Shown in pieces: positions 1 through 12,862 of a stretch of 64,000 nt of DNA. Under the pieces are notes generated by a model. That model saw only the letters and a list, made by a program, of their open reading frames with translations, did no database searches and was not told where the DNA came from. Every line of letters starts with the position of its first letter. Positions within the stretch are counted from its first letter, which is position 1. A program made the translations under genes and the position numbers. The stretch comes from Tremella fuciformis (Eukaryota; Basidiomycota; Tremellomycetes; Tremellales; Tremellaceae): the NCBI GenBank assembly GCA_032768795.1, contig CP136490.1:1922001-1986000 (forward strand). Reading direction: 5' to 3'.

Positions 1-1676
1 CTCCGACCAGGTGCAGGCTGCCGGCCACGAGCACATCCCCTTCCTTGTCTCCAGCTCTGACCAGCCTCACCGCGTGCTCGATGCTTGGCACAACGTGAAT
101 CTGGGCGGGGTCGAAGGAAGGCACTAGCTTGAGCCAGGCGTCTCTCAGAGCGTGTTGGGTAGCGAGCTGGGACAAGTCGTTGGGATCAATTGCTTTGGAT
201 GTAAGATCTGCAATCAGCAATGGCGCACTCTGACGAGGCTCAAATTGGTGATGGACTCACCACCTTTGAACTCGCCGCTGCTATAGGTAACATTGGTGCA
301 AAAGATGATCTGCTTGAACCCCTGTCCAAGCTCCTCGACGTTCATGCCAGACGTCTCCGACCCTGCCTGCAATAGCGCCCCCAGCAAGCTCTCGCCCGCT
401 CGGCCGCCCGAGCAATTGAAGATGAGCGTCTTCGGGCTTCCCTCGGCCCACGCCCACTGTCCGCACGACGTCAAGCTCTCGACGGTATGTGCGCCATCGA
501 GCATCCACCGCACGCCCTCATGCTCGATCTTTTGACACCGTCCCGGCCACCGCGTCTCTCTCAGGGGCTTCGCAAACGACTTTGGCAAGACCTCGTCCTC
601 AAGCACCGTTCCCCGCGCTCGTAGGAACTTTTTCGCCATTGCCACCGCGAGCGAGGCGTTGATGCGCTGGTGATCTCCCTTCAGGCCCAGCGGCACGTCA
701 GCCGGGATAAGCGGTACGACCTCGAATGGCGCCCCGACCTCCTGGGCCGTTTCACGCAGTACCGCCAGACCGCCCGCGTGATCCTGCGGCACCGACAGGG
801 CCGGCACGCCAGTCTTATAGATGCCCGCTTTGTTCTTGGCGATCTCCTCGACCGTATTGCCCAGCACGGCAGTGTGGTCCAGCCCGAGCGCCGTGACGCC
901 TGTGACGATTGGGCGGGGCACGAGGTTGGTTGAGTCGTATGTCCCGCCTATGCCGACCTCCAGGACGGTCGCCTCGACTCCGAGCTGGAGGAATGCGTGG
1001 AATGCGACGAGCGTAAGGAGGCGGAAGTAGAGAGGGAAGGGCAGGGTGTGTTCTGTGAGAGGCTACCGAGTTCAACCAGACTTCCCCGTATGGCTTGGGA
1101 CTCACCTTGGGATCTGCTTCTAATCTCTCCCAGACGTCGAAGAAATATCGAGCGAACTCGTCCTCGCTCAACGGCTCCCCGTCCACGCGTATCCGTTCGC
1201 GTACTGCACACAGATGAGGACTGGTATATAAGCCTGTTGGTAAGCCCCCCGTCACCGACTTGCCCATGCCATTGCTCGACCCACCAATCCTTCCAGGCAG
1301 ATGGGTGCGGAGTATCCGTTCTGCGAATGCCGAGGTGGAACCTTTGCCCTTCGTGCCAGTGATATGCAGCACATTCAGTTTGTTGAGATCATCGGGCTAT
1401 CTCGTGAGCCGTGTCGCTGTGACTCGGCTTGACTGAGCCCACTTTGTAGCCTATCCGCCGCAGATAGTCATTCATCTCGGGGATGGCCCAGTCGTTCAGC
1501 CTTCCGCCCGACTTGCGTATCGCCTCAATGCTATCTACCTCAGCGGATCCCCGTATGCACAGACAAGGCGCGACGTACGCGGCCGCATTCGACTGGCATG
1601 TGTTGAGAAGCGCGATTGCCTCGGTATACGTCCGGGTACGGGTCATCTTGCTGAGAAGGCGCAGAGATGGGTACAT
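1..1676 (-). CDS. MET7: Folylpolyglutamate synthase, 3' end cut by window edge
   Basis: Adds glutamate residues to tetrahydrofolates; fungal enzymes act in cytosol and mitochondria. The P-loop region reads HITGTKGKGSTSAF, followed by LYTSPHLCAVRERIR, GIGGTYDSTN and a GLDHTAVLGNT segment, all hallmarks of the FPGS/Mur ligase family; the C-terminal part has ALLQAG and FCTNV. The chosen ATG at 1676 gives a short basic leader (MYPSLRLLSKMTRTRTY) that could be a mitochondrial presequence; the next Met is 11 residues on. The frame joins across at least four short introns, for example one ending ATAG before the segment leading to HITGTKG, one interrupting the Gly of RIGLYTSP, one after ADPK with acceptor GGTAG, and one after EFKGG near 250. 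Only the last residues are missing beyond position 1. Confident family call; exon ends inferred. Confidence 0.9.
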
Positions 1677-1861
1677 GAACAGTTCGGAGTCGACGCGGGA
1701 AGACAGAACAGGAGAGCGCGCTTCTGTCCTGGGAGGGATCAGGCTGCCGTGTCGCTGCGCTGTACTCTGCTTGCTCCCAGCCAGGTCAGAGAAGTTGTGA
1801 ATCTCTCCAGAACTCGGTTTCCAAAAAGTCAAAATCAAAAGGATCCGCAGAGCTGAAAAAG

Positions 1862-1933
1862 TGGAGAATCGGTGAATCGAACACCGATTTCAGACATGCT
1901 AAGTCCGTGTACTAGCCATTATACGAATTCCCC
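1862..1933 (-). tRNA. tRNA-Ala (AGC)
   Basis: The minus strand folds as a cloverleaf: acceptor GGGGAAT pairs with ATTCTCC, D stem GTAT/GTAC, anticodon stem CGGAC/GTCTG with loop TTAGCAT, T arm CGGTG-TTCGATT-CACCG, discriminator A. The anticodon is AGC, and positions 3 and 70 form G.U, the alanine identity element. There is no intron. It lies 186 bp upstream of the FPGS start, on the same strand. Confidence 0.88.
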
Positions 1934-3679
1934 TGGCACTAATCGCTTGTCAAGAAAGATATCTATATCATTTGTCCCAAGAGATCAGCGCCTGACAAAC
2001 CATGTTGTTGGCGCATGCATAATGTGTCCACCCCGGACTCCCTCTCCGTCCCAAGCCTCATTCAGTAATCAAAGCCCGTGCTGAGGATCTTTGTCTTCAA
2101 TAGGCTGCCAGCATGTGCCAGGACTGCTGTATTGATGTCACAAGGGACGTAGTGGAAGCACATGGCGGACGTAGTGGAAGCACATGGAAGCCACATGGGA
2201 GATGGAGCTTGGACTTATCCATTCAACGCATCACTTGTTCAGCTCACCGAGGGACAACGGATACTTAGACAATTGAGCGTGCGGTCGGTTCCGTAGTCTT
2301 CTCCCAATTGTTGTTCTCTGCAGACACGTAGACTGCCTGCTCCGCCCCGTTGTTACGGCCTGGCTAGCTGCTACCCAAGAAGGGTTGAGCTAGCAAGGGT
2401 GGATGATTGACTGGTGGCAAGTGATTGCCGCGGATACTCTTCAGCAGCACTAGGGTGTCACTTCGGCCACGCCTCCATGATCACCAACGCACGCCTACGA
2501 GTCACGCCTACAAGTCTCGTTCCAGCCCAGCACGCCCGTCAGACACGCAAGCCTATCGTCGATCCTCGTAGGGTCCCCGAGGGAGGGAAGCCGGAACGGC
2601 GAGCTTCGGCGTAGCGTCCAACGCTTCCGGTATCAGCCCTACGGCTCTACCTACAGCCGTCGGGATTACCTGACGCATCAACGACTTGGCCTTGGGGCAG
2701 GCTGCTCCCGGTCTGGGAGTAGGTTTGAACGGTCGTTGCCGAGTCGTTGCTCAGAGCGAGAGCTGATCGCACGGATTTACTGTTCCTCGCCATGACGCTT
2801 GAATGAGGGTCAGCATATCCCTGCAAGGATACAGATCGATACCAACACTTTGATTCGCAGAGGACGAATGTCAACTCGTGAAGAGTGTGAGGGCGAAGAG
2901 ACCGTTCGGGACGTATGTAACTTGCGCAGAGAGCCGAAGCTATTTGGCACAAGCGGCTGATCCAACTCGAGGATCTCCGCATACTCTGATTCCAGTGATG
3001 TGTCGGCCGACAGAAGCTCACGAGAAGCCCTAGACTTGAATTCTCGTCTGCCGAGGCGCACACGTCTCATGTTCGGCACGGATTGGGCTTGCTTGTTCTG
3101 AACATCAAAATCTATTTTTATTCATGAGCTTCCAGCTCGGTCACCGAGGTGATCGACGTTGTTCATCGTGCTGAGTTACATTTAGTGGAAGGCACGCCCC
3201 ATTCTTCCCAAGACCGACCTGCTGCAGCGGGGGAAGTGGGGGATCATCAGGGTGACCGCGACTGCGTGATGCCCAATCACTTTCGAGCGTCTGCCCCTCT
3301 CCTATAGAGTTACACGACCTTTTGAGCGGTCAAGGACACTTTGAATGAGCGCGCCAGCAGGAGTCAGAAGCAGTCGCCCGCGACGTCGAGTGGAGCATGT
3401 TCGAATGGTTGCGGACTGCCGGCTTGCAAGAATAAAGTTTCGCCACATCAGCCGGATGCCACGTGCTTGCTACGAGATCTTCGAAGCTGAGGTTCGTGAA
3501 CAAAAGCCCGGTCAGCCCGCAACATGAAGGTGCATGATATAGGTGTCGTGCAGGGTAGTCAATGCGAGCATATGATCATGTGATATGGTATCGTTGTGCG
3601 TGAGATCCGTGAGTCGTATGTGAATCATAACATCGTAAGCTCGTGGAAGACCTCGGGTAGTCAGAATGTCTGGCACTTC
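1934..3679. other. Intergenic stretch without a supportable gene
   Basis: I find no open frame with recognisable domain or splice-linked exons on either strand here. The only structured item is a 22-bp tandem duplication at 2145-2188, listed separately. The longest minus-strand frame near 2650-3060 is Ser-rich and has no family features. Confidence 0.5.
2145..2188. repeat. 22-bp tandem duplication, two units
   Basis: Units 2145-2166 and 2167-2188 begin GGACGTAGTGGAAGCACATG and differ only in the last base (C or A). A partial echo (AGCCACATGG) follows. No coding role is apparent. Confidence 0.85.
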
Positions 3680-6600
3680 TCAGCAGGAGCATTGATTCGG
3701 TCTCGTGCTTGCGCTCACTTGATCGCAGGTAGCGCATTTCATTGCGTCCAGCCTATTGTAGGAAGTGCAAAACGGGCAGTCTGAAAAAGTGCTGTGAGCT
3801 AGGGTTGGCCACGAGAGAAAGACCCACTGAAATTGCCGGTCAATGCGGTGCCGCCAAAACCCTCCGTTCGGCGGAGAGCGTCTTTCTCCACAAAGCCGAC
3901 CTCTTCCTTCTCTTCGATCGCCACGCATACAAGCCTGTCACGGGCGAGGATCCCGGCAGACGCAATGGTAGCTTCGGACGGCAAGCTTTGACCCTGATAT
4001 AGGATTCGCTGACAGATGGGCGAGATGCCCTTGAGACCGCAAATCTAAACCTAAGCACGCAATCCTGGTAAATATTTATCTGGCCTCACCTCGACTTTGA
4101 TGTCCTTGACAGTCGTCGCTTTTGTGACCGGGAGCTGCAAGAGCTTGTCCTTACTGCGCGTCACACGGCGAGTGCCCGAAAGGAGATCACTGGTGGCTGG
4201 CTCATTGTCCTCGCTGACAAGCTCAACGGTCAGAGTCGTCTCACGGAAATCCGTTAGTCTGGACCGTCAGCCTTCAACACCATTACCGTGTGAAAGGCCA
4301 ACCGGTTCGTTCGGCACTCCGCGCAGACTGGCGGATCTACCTTGACGACTTGTGTCGATGCGCCCGGCAGTCTTTGCCCTCCGAGCTGTATGACGACTGG
4401 TGTTTGAGCTCCGTATCTACGCGCATTCAGCGACAAACACAGAAGAAGTGACAAAAGCATACTTGGTGCACAGCTGCTCCCAGCCAGATTCCGTGATTCG
4501 CTTTACGTCTTCGATCGCTGGATCGAAGTCGATACCACCATGCTCACAGAGCTTCATCTCCAATCTCGGCATCGCGCCTGAGCCCTTGACATATGCCACC
4601 CAAGCGTCATAAAAGTCGTCCGGTATTACACAAAGATCAACACCCATCACAAAGGGTTTCTCGTCGACTAATCTCAGTAGTCGTTTGTCCATTGCAACCT
4701 CGTCTCGTCGAGCCTTGCCCGCAAGGAAAATGTCGGCCTGAATGTTGCTACACTCCTCACATACCGGCGAGTCCTCGGCGGGAGCGCGGAACTCCCCCAG
4801 AAGACCCGTAAGATAGCCGATGATTTCACTGGTAACTGCGACTGCTTTGTTGATAGTTTTGAACCGCAATCCGTGTTCGCAGCAAACACCATATGTAGGG
4901 TCGTCTGGTCTCATCGAGACGCCACCGGGGGCTCCTTTCCACTCGGTGAGCCACTTCTGCGGCAGAAGCCGGTGTCTCCGACCTTCGTTGAGCTGATCGA
5001 AGATCGCCATCTGATCGGCTCGTTCGTTTCCCTGCTGACACTCATCGAAGATTGAGGCGATGCACATAGGGCAGACTTCGAAGGGGTCCTGGTCAGGACA
5101 GAGGGTGCGAAAGGCAGCCGTCGAAATCAGACGTCCTGCATGTGTCTTGTTTGGGTCCAAAAAGTCGTGCTCGCACAAGATAGGCGAGAAATCAAACTTG
5201 ACGGCCTGATCGGCAAGGGACGTTGCTTTGAGCCATCTGACCAAAGATTCCTTCGGGACGAGGGCATCTTCCTTCTCATGAGCCGTCTTCGGAGGAGATC
5301 AGTCGCACTACTGACGCCATCAATGGATGCGAGTAAGTCTCTTTTGCGTCGGAACAGCGACTCGACATCGGCTTCTACTCCTGCGCGCCTTGCGGGTCAG
5401 ACCTGGTATCAAAGGAAGCCGTGATCTTACTTCTGAGCATTCTCCTCCATCTCACTCCTGTAAGCGCCGTTGTCGGCCTCCACCAAGGAGACGAGCGTTG
5501 CTGGGAGCTTCGAGTCAGACTTCGCATCACCGTTGGGATCACTCGTTCCGTTTCGTGTTGCATCTCCATTCCTCATTGTGGAGCGACCCAAAGCGCTGGA
5601 TGATCCTATGAGCGAGTGGCTTTTTCGGTAGACAAGCATGTACGCGTCTTTCGACGAGTAGGTGGTTTTTTCCACATGTATTGGAACGATATCCTCCTCG
5701 TCTGGATCAGGCTTTCGCTTCTTCTGCGGACGTCTCGATAGTTGTTGAATTTGCTCGTCGTTACAGAGAAGCCAGTCGTCTAGCCTGCAGGTCAGCATAT
5801 CAATCGCAAAAGCCCGATGTTGACCGACTCTTCATCCCAAACATCGGCAACGAAATGTCCGTGATGTGCCTGATCGTGAGCTTTGCCCAAATCTTGCTCA
5901 ACTCGACTCACACTGTTCCCCTGATGCGTGACGATCGCCTGAAGCTGATATGCCTGGCCAGCCAGCGTCAGCTTTTTGGAGAAGTTGATAATCGCGTTGC
6001 TCTTCTTCCTGGACTGGGTCCGAAGATCGAAGGTGAAGCGAAGAAGGGAGATATGCAATAGCGGGGGCAGAGTCTTTATCCGAGTCTGCCGTGTCGCATT
6101 TCGAAGTTGAGCGCACTGCGGACATCGGTATTTGTTGTCGCCCACAAGGGATTCGGGGAATAGAAAAGTCTTGATACATTCGTCAAGAGTGGCCTTATTC
6201 TGACCCTCAGCGACGTATGCTAGGGTCGCTCCTCACCTTGACAGTCAATTCAAGCTCGCGAAAGGAGCTTGTCGTCGCCGATTGAAATCCGCACTCGCAC
6301 GTTGTCACGTATTCCATCACGCCTTCAATCTGCTGCGTGATGGCCTGCTGTGCCGTGCTGCCGGAACTCGTACCTGCCTGCATCTGGAAGGCGATCAGAT
6401 CGATGAACAGTTTCGAGAATCTGCAGCTAAGCCGGACCCTCGTAGTCTATACACTGTAAGGAGCTCACTCGGCGGCATCCTGTTGATACTCCGTGTCAAT
6501 GTTTAAGGAATTGACGAGTGATGATGGATCAACGACTGGCCGGACGCCAATCTGCATGCAGGCGAAGAGCAGGGCCAAGTGATACAGCGGGGACCCCTGG

Positions 6601-7188
6601 ATGTCAGACAACGTCGAGTGGTCATTGATTTGACACACCGCGGCTTTTGCACTGGCATAGACAGCTTCTCTGAACGGCCGGTTGTAATACCAGACCTGCA
6701 AGAACGCATTCGCCTTCGGTCAGTGTCTTGTTGGTAGGTAAGCTCTGATTACCTCACATAACAGGTAGCACCCAGATTTCTGAGTCCAGCAGGTCCAGCA
6801 CGTATCTCGAGCTCGTCAGGCAGCTGATCTGCCAGCATCTTCTGCTTCGCCTTCTCATCAAACGCCTACCATCAGCTGTCCGGGAGAATGTTTCGACAAC
6901 TTGACTCGCCTGATCTGCGCCGAGATGGTTGTAGCACCGCACTCTCCCTGTACAGCGAGCAGGCGAACACACCGGGCCCTCTATTATGCGAATGTCATCG
7001 TCGCCCATTGAGCTAACCGTTTTGGCCTTTTGCCACCTTATAGTGCAGTGTGGTTGATCAACCAGGCCCGCTGCGCGTCTCCGGTGGGCAGGGGTGATGT
7101 GATCCACCGAGTGGACTTCCGTGCCGATCCATGACAGGTCGCGGGTGTCTGGACCCTTCTTTGCCGCCTTGTACTTTGGGCGCGTCAT
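3680..7188 (-). CDS. USP48-like ubiquitin-specific protease with C-terminal ubiquitin-like and RanBP2/NZF zinc finger
   Basis: Cysteine protease that removes ubiquitin. The catalytic core is split over many short introns: a region with VWYYNRPFREAVY, PSSLVNSLNID and QQDAAE (near the Cys box, about 6700-6465), KYRCPQC and LLRFTFDL (6145-5950), then HDQAHHGHFVAD (about 5880) as the His box and SKDAYMLVYR (about 5640). A roughly 275-residue block (5244-4417) rich in paired Cys and CEHG motifs matches the DUSP region of USP48. The C-terminus has a ubiquitin-like segment (ISPICQRILYQGQSLP, about 4000) and, after an intron, a CX2CX10CX2C finger (CPFCTSYNRLDAMKCATC, about 3760) of RanBP2/NZF type, likely ubiquitin binding. 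The ATG at 7188 is the first in frame. Exon limits near the N-terminus are unresolved. Confidence 0.82.
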
Positions 7189-7340
7189 GCCGACGTCGCG
7201 CTAGACATGAGTGGAGAAGAGAGGTGGTGTCTAAGTAGCTCTGAGGAGGGTCCGAGTGAGGTGGACACCTCCACCGGGCACATCCATCCACGAACCATCC
7301 AGGCGAATGATTTTCGTTTCGTCTTTTGACAAACGCTGCC
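7189..7340. promoter_or_regulatory. Shared divergent promoter, 152 bp
   Basis: The starts of the deubiquitinase (minus) and GAA1 (plus) lie back to back with only 152 bp between them, so both promoters must lie here or overlap the genes. No TATA box stands out. Confidence 0.55.
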
Positions 7341-9146
7341 ATGAGCCTCTTGCAGAGGCTGTTGAGCCGCAGGAGGGGCCGACAAGTGGAGCTCACAGAC
7401 ATCAACTATACTCCGGAGCATGTGAGCTTGGCCAAAGCCCTCGAGAGGCGGCGCAGGGTGACCAACTTCATCTGGGACCGGATCCCTTTAATACGGTGCG
7501 CGAATTGGCTGTCCTATGGGGAGGATGAGGGCAGCTGATGACCAGGCTGCTCTTCGCTTTGGCAGGCCTCGCATGGCTCGCCGCCCTACCCTATGAGGGG
7601 CTGTGGAAGCGGACCTACATCGACGAGAACGCATTGCAGCCTGCACAAGTCCGTCAAAGCTCAGCATGGAAGGTCGGTGCTGACCGAGGCAGGTAGCTAC
7701 ATACTGGGATTGGGCGGACGTGCACGCGGCAGACCGGTATCTGGACATCTTGGAGGATCTCACCAGGCAGAATGCCTCATTCGCCGAGTGAGCGCTTTAG
7801 CCGAGCACGTTGATGTCTGCGCGCCCCTCTGATGTGCAAGACGTTCAGAATATCTAGAGGCAACCTTCGCTCAAGGGGGACTCGAGACGGCATCGATACC
7901 TTCGACAGCGACGTATGCTCGCGTCACTCCTCCTCGATCCCAAGGTCTAGAGGCCATACTCGTTTCTGCCAACTGGGTCTCGCGGAACCTGACACCGAAT
8001 CTGCGAGGCGTGGCCACTCTCCTGGCTTTCGGCGAGTTCCTCCGGGGTCAGCAACACTGGGCATTCGACCTCATCCTTGTTGTTGGCGAGGGTTATGTCT
8101 CGGGGCTGGAAGGCTTCATGCGGGAGTACGAGAGTCTCTACGGCGCCCGGATATGGACCGGAGTCAACCTCGACTATCCCGGCCATAGCTTCTCTCATTT
8201 GGGGCTCTTCTACGAAGGAGTCAACGGGAGATTGCCGAACCAGGATGTGCTGAACGTGGCAGAGCGGGTGGCGCGACAGACGGGCGGAGTGCCGGTGCGA
8301 GTGCACAACGTCGAGGATGTCCCAGCAGAGACGCCGCTCGAGAAGTACACGGTGGCTGCCCGGCATCTATGGGAGCATTTACATTTCGCGGCGCTCGGCA
8401 GGCCAAGTGCTGCCCACGGGGTCCTGTCAAGGCGAGTTGCAATATGCGCATTGACTTAGGTGGGGACTGATCGCAGACACCGCATCGACTCTGTGACCTT
8501 CTACTGCACACCGGCTACGGGTCCGCACGGCTTCCATACCCTTGGGCGGGTACTCGAGTCGACACTCAGGTCATACAACAATCTGCTTGAGCGCCTTCAC
8601 GCCTCGTACTTCTTCTACCTCCTCCCACAACCAGGCTGGTTCCTGCCTGTCGGCCACTACCTACCAGCGGCGGTTCTCCTCGGTGCATCAATCACTATCG
8701 GTGGCTTCGACTGTCCCGCCCCGCTGGAAGGGCTTCTCGCCATGCTTCCCGCATTCGGTATTGCTTGGCTAGCCTGGATGGCCCAGCAACCAATACTTTC
8801 CCTTGCCGCCCTGCTGGTCAGGCGGCCAAAGGGAGAAGCAAGGACGGGCGCGAGAGCCATGACACATCTGCTGTATGGAGCCTATATACCCACGCTGGCG
8901 ATGGTCAACTTTCCTCAAGCTGTCCTGCTTGCGGGTCTATCGCTCGGTTTGCTCGTTCCACAGGGCTGGGCGAGGCTGATGGTCTTGCCTCTACTCAGTC
9001 CTGGGCTAGTGCAAGTGCTTCAGAGCAGAGGGGTCGATCTTAGATGGGAGTGGGAGACATTTGGGAATATGGCATGGCTGGGGGTTCACGCCGTATGGAT
9101 ACCGCTGTGGTGCTTGTCGGTGATCCTGCGGGATGGTAGCATATGA
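7341..9146 (+). CDS. GAA1: GPI transamidase subunit GAA1
   Basis: Subunit of the ER-membrane complex that attaches GPI anchors to proteins. The reading starts MSLLQRLLSRRRGRQ, with a first membrane segment (LLFALAGLAWLAALPY) after the first intron, then ENALQPAQ and, after a second intron (donor GTCCGT), YWDWADVHAADRYLDILEDL. The lumenal domain has LLAFGEFLRGQQHWAFDLIL and WTGVNLDYPGHSF; the C-terminal membrane region has NNLLERLHASYFFYLLP and several hydrophobic helices. These segments and their order are characteristic of Gaa1/GPAA1. The last exon ends in ILRDGSI. The ATG at 7341 sits in good context and follows no upstream in-frame alternative that fits the family. Confidence 0.88.
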
Positions 9147-9248
9147 GCATGGCAGTAATCGAGGACATTGCATTGGTAGCCACAAAGTGCATAGCGCTAC
9201 AAACATGACTTCTCAGTGCTTCGCTGCTTCGTACACCCGGGGGAGAGC

Positions 9249-10029
9249 TTAGTTCTGCTGGTCGACAGGACGGGTGTCTGCGCCGGCCTTGACGGCCTCG
9301 GCGGTCATCTTCTTCCTGAACTCGTTGATCTTGCCAAAGAACCCGTCCTCGGAAGTGGTGTTGGGCTTGGCGTCCCACTCCTCCTCGTGGCTTACATCAG
9401 CTCCCTCCTCTCGTCGAGACTCAACGACTAACTGTTTGATCAAGTTGGAGCTCGGGTCCACTTGAAGTGTAATCAACGAGTTGATGAGCTTTGTGGTCGG
9501 GGGGAACTTGACGTGGTACTCTTGCGCCAAGGCGAACTGCACCGACGGGGGTTTCTGCGCTCAGCGGGCGAGCGCACTGATAAGAGGATGTGCTGGACCG
9601 GAGGGGAGAGGAGGGAGGGCTCACAACAGCGGGGTTGTCCAGGACCTTGACACCCTTGGTCTCGGACTTTGAGAAGAGCTTTGGCATCGAGTTGAACTGC
9701 GCCTTGACAGCCTCGAGGCCATTGGCAATACCGATCGGATCATGGAACGACGCGTCGGGGGCGTATCGCGCATAGGCAGAGGAGACGGGCTCGAGCTGGT
9801 CTATCCGTCAGCACTCCCAGAGATAGGGGATAGAGGGGAACTCACAGAGCTTCAACACATCCTGGATCAGTTGGTCCTCCTCGGCGCTCGCCTTGCGCTC
9901 GGTGAACCCAAATGTCGGAACCTGGCTCATCTTCCTTCTCTGACACACGGGTGCTCTGGCGGGTCGCGGGACGAAGACACGGGCGGGCTGCAGTACTTTT
10001 GGCGAGAGCAAGACCTTTGTGCTGGACAT
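9249..10029 (-). CDS. Small SnoaL/NTF2-like fold protein, probably mitochondrial
   Basis: Exon 1 (MSSTKVLLSPKVLQPARVFV..) is rich in Arg, Ser and Ala and lacks acids, resembling a mitochondrial targeting peptide. It splices at a GTGAGT donor after LKL to an exon reading YARYAPDASFHDPIGIANGLEA, the pattern of a SnoaL-like (NTF2 superfamily) domain. A third exon continues FALAQEYHVKFPPTTKLINS and LQVDPSSNLIKQL and ends in ADTRPVDQQN. Such proteins are widespread in fungi with no firm function. It lies tail to tail with GAA1, 102 bp away. Confidence 0.65.
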
Positions 10030-10282
10030 GGAGTGGGGGACGGGGATGGACGTGGGCCCGCTGGTGGTTTAAGTATCACTTGGCTGGCCCTAGGCGATGA
10101 CTGGGTGGTCTGCACGTCATGCTCTCGTCACACACCTTGTTCCATCGCATCTTCTGTTACAACGAGAGTGAGTGGATCTGCTGGAATCGGATCGACGATC
10201 GAATGACGCAATACCACGTGCAACACCTCTGCTCATACACAACTGTAAATACACAGCAGTGCTCAGCACCACTACCAGTAGA

Positions 10283-12293
10283 CTAAGAATGCCCCTGCTC
10301 ACTCTCCAAATACCGCTCCAGCTCCCAGTCGGTCCGACCACTATCAACCGTCTCGTGCGTCACGAGGCTCACCCCACTCACCCCGCTCCTCAAGCTCGAC
10401 TTGCTCTCGCTCTTGCCATGCTGAGTGGGTGCCATCTTGATCGGCGAGATATCCATCTCCATCTCCATCAAGATTCTGTCCATCGAAACATCACCGGCGG
10501 TCGATACGGGCGAAGCCGTGAAGTCCGTAACTACCCGCTTGCCGCGCTTGACAGCGAGAGGAGGAGTCGAATATGAATTCTGCCCCGAAGCCAGATCGGC
10601 GAAGAAACGAGAGGCGTTTTCTTTGTCTGACGGAGGCGTAAAGGGCGATGCAAAGGCTCGAACTTGGCCCTCGCCGCGGGGTTTCGCCTGGTGCGGCGAG
10701 AAGCGTTGGACGGGCTGAACATTCGACTGCCCAAGGGCTCCAAGCGGCTGCCTCGTACGAAGCGATGGTGGCATGGAGGGCAGGGCTGGCGAGTCGGCTG
10801 CCACGTTGAATCCCAAGAACGCCCCGGGGCCATACGACCTTTTCTTGCGCAAGCTGGGCGTTTCATTCGCAGCGCTCGGCAGGTTCTCGAGTGTGGGCTT
10901 GCGGGGCAAGAGTCCCAGCAGGCGCCGAGTCTTGGCGACACTCGGAGACTTGCTATTGGGCGTGTACACCTCGTTGATCTTGGGTGTAGAAGGCATCTGA
11001 AAATGGGCCGCAGCGGGCGTGATAACGTAGGCCGACGATGCGAACGAACTGTCCACATCGGTCGTCATGCTGAGATCGGGCGTGGCGTCCATCCTTCCTG
11101 AGAATGTATCTCGCTTGGGAGTGGTCGGCGCTGGTCGAGGGAGCTGGTCGAGGAACTTGCTGGGCGAGACGATGGGGACATATTTCGGTGGCCCGATGGA
11201 GGACTTGGCAGTCCGCGCTTTGCCGGGCGTGATAGGAACTGCAGGTGGCAGGGCGAACGGGTGGCCCGGTGGGAGTTGAGAAGACTGGTTGATGGTTCTG
11301 ACAGATCGTAGAGTCGTTGTGCTGCCTTTCTTGCCGAGAGAGCGGAGTGTCGAGAGCGACGACTTGCGAGGGATAGGCAGATCAGCGTCGCGCATTGGCG
11401 GAGGGGGGAGTGGCAGTGGCGGCCGGGTGGGCAGAGGGACAGAGGCCGTATTGGCAGTAGCCGCAGTCGGAACCGGAGGTGTCCTGCACTCAGCTTCATC
11501 ATTGATTGAGTTTTCAATGAGATGCTCACGCGAATCGCCGCTTCGGCGTCAAGCCCAGGCGTCGTGCCAAATCACCAACGACACTCCTGCGAGGGGTGGC
11601 GGGGACAGGCGGGACGATATCCACCTCCATCGGCACGCCCCTCTCAGTCTCAGAACTCTTGCGTCCTCCTTGCCCTTTCTTCGAAACGGTGCTCCGGGCG
11701 GTCATCCTACTCCTGACGCTCTCGCCGCTCTTGCGAGGTGGGCGGGCACTTTCTCCCGATTTCCTCGGTCTCGCACTCTCACCCGACTTTCTCGAACGCC
11801 AGAAGCTCTCGTTGGTCGAAGCGAGCGAAGCGGGACTCCCAGTGGAAGAAGACCAGCGCGACTCTTCTCTCAGCTCCCCTGCACGAGGTGTCCGCGGGGC
11901 AGACATGGCGATCTTGAGGGAACGCATGACCGAGTCGAGGGCGCGCTCCACACCTCCGTCAAGCCCGCCAGACTTGTACGCCGCCGGCGAAGAGGGCGAT
12001 GCGAGGATCGACGACCGGCGTCTGCCCCTGATGGGCGAGGAGAGGTGCGAGCCAGTAGACGGCGGAGGGGCTTTACGTGGTGAAGGCGACTGAGTCGAGG
12101 GCAGCATGCCGGATGTGAACTGCGTGTCAGCTGCGATACTTGCGGCCAGGGAGGTGGGGATGTACGAGGCCGCTGTACCCGTCTGAAGGTGCCAGGCTTT
12201 CGCCGGACCATCTGGACTGCTCGCCCTGCGTCCCAACACTCGAAGTGGGGAAGGGGAGCGAGCCGACGGCGGCTGACCGTTTGTGCTTGGCAT
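10283..12293 (-). CDS. Ser/Pro-rich low-complexity protein, function unknown
   Basis: Two long exons join across an intron near 11535-11490 (donor GTGAGC, acceptor TGCAG) with the frame kept in phase 2. The product is about 640 residues, rich in Ser, Pro, Arg and Thr, with many SP/TP sites. It contains three tandem copies of an RKSGESAR-type unit around 11780-11720 and an acidic C-terminus (DWELERYLESEQ). The start at 12293 (MPSTNGQPPSARSP) is chosen because the longer frame upstream has poor coding character; a start further upstream, up to 12863, cannot be excluded. No domain is recognised. SP/TP density would suit a cell-cycle or cytoskeletal scaffold, but that is only a guess. Confidence 0.6.
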
Positions 12294-12862
12294 TGCTGTT
12301 GGCCGTAGGAGCCATCTTGTCGATCTGCCTCGGCGCCAATGATGTGATGGGCGGAGATGCGATCGTGCGAGTGGCAAGAGATGATCAAACACATCTTGCC
12401 TCGCCCACCTCAAGTCCTGTGAAATACTTTTGCAGCTTCGCTTCGCGGTAGAGGTTGATCCAACGCAGGGGTGTCGCAGGTGACCAAGGGCAACATTGTC
12501 GACGACCCACAAAGCCGCCTCCCCGACCACCATCCTCGAGTCAGTTCCACAACTTCCCACTGGCAACCCTGTCCTAGTCAGTACCTGCGAGCCTCCATGT
12601 ATCTGCATCTTCTTCGACTCCTCGGGTTGAGACGGGCCTCCTGCATGGTTGTTATTGCGAAAGACGACGTTGAGCGAAAGGCTTCGGTTGAGCAGAGCTG
12701 CGCTAGTAGTCATACAGGCACGGCGTTTCATCTTTGCCGTTTCATATTCCTCTCCTTCCAACATGACATATCGCATGTCCTCTCCATGCATACAAGACGA
12801 AACGTATGCTGTACTCGACTCTCGCCTGGCCAGATACTCCCACTGCCTTGTCAACCTGCTCA

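Noticed and set aside
2647..3079. Overlapping minus-strand frames of 138 and 89 codons
   Set aside because: Ser-rich, no domain, no splice partners; both frames open equally well.
11289..12093. 264- and 165-codon plus-strand frames
   Set aside because: Antisense shadows of the low-complexity minus-strand gene at 10283-12293.
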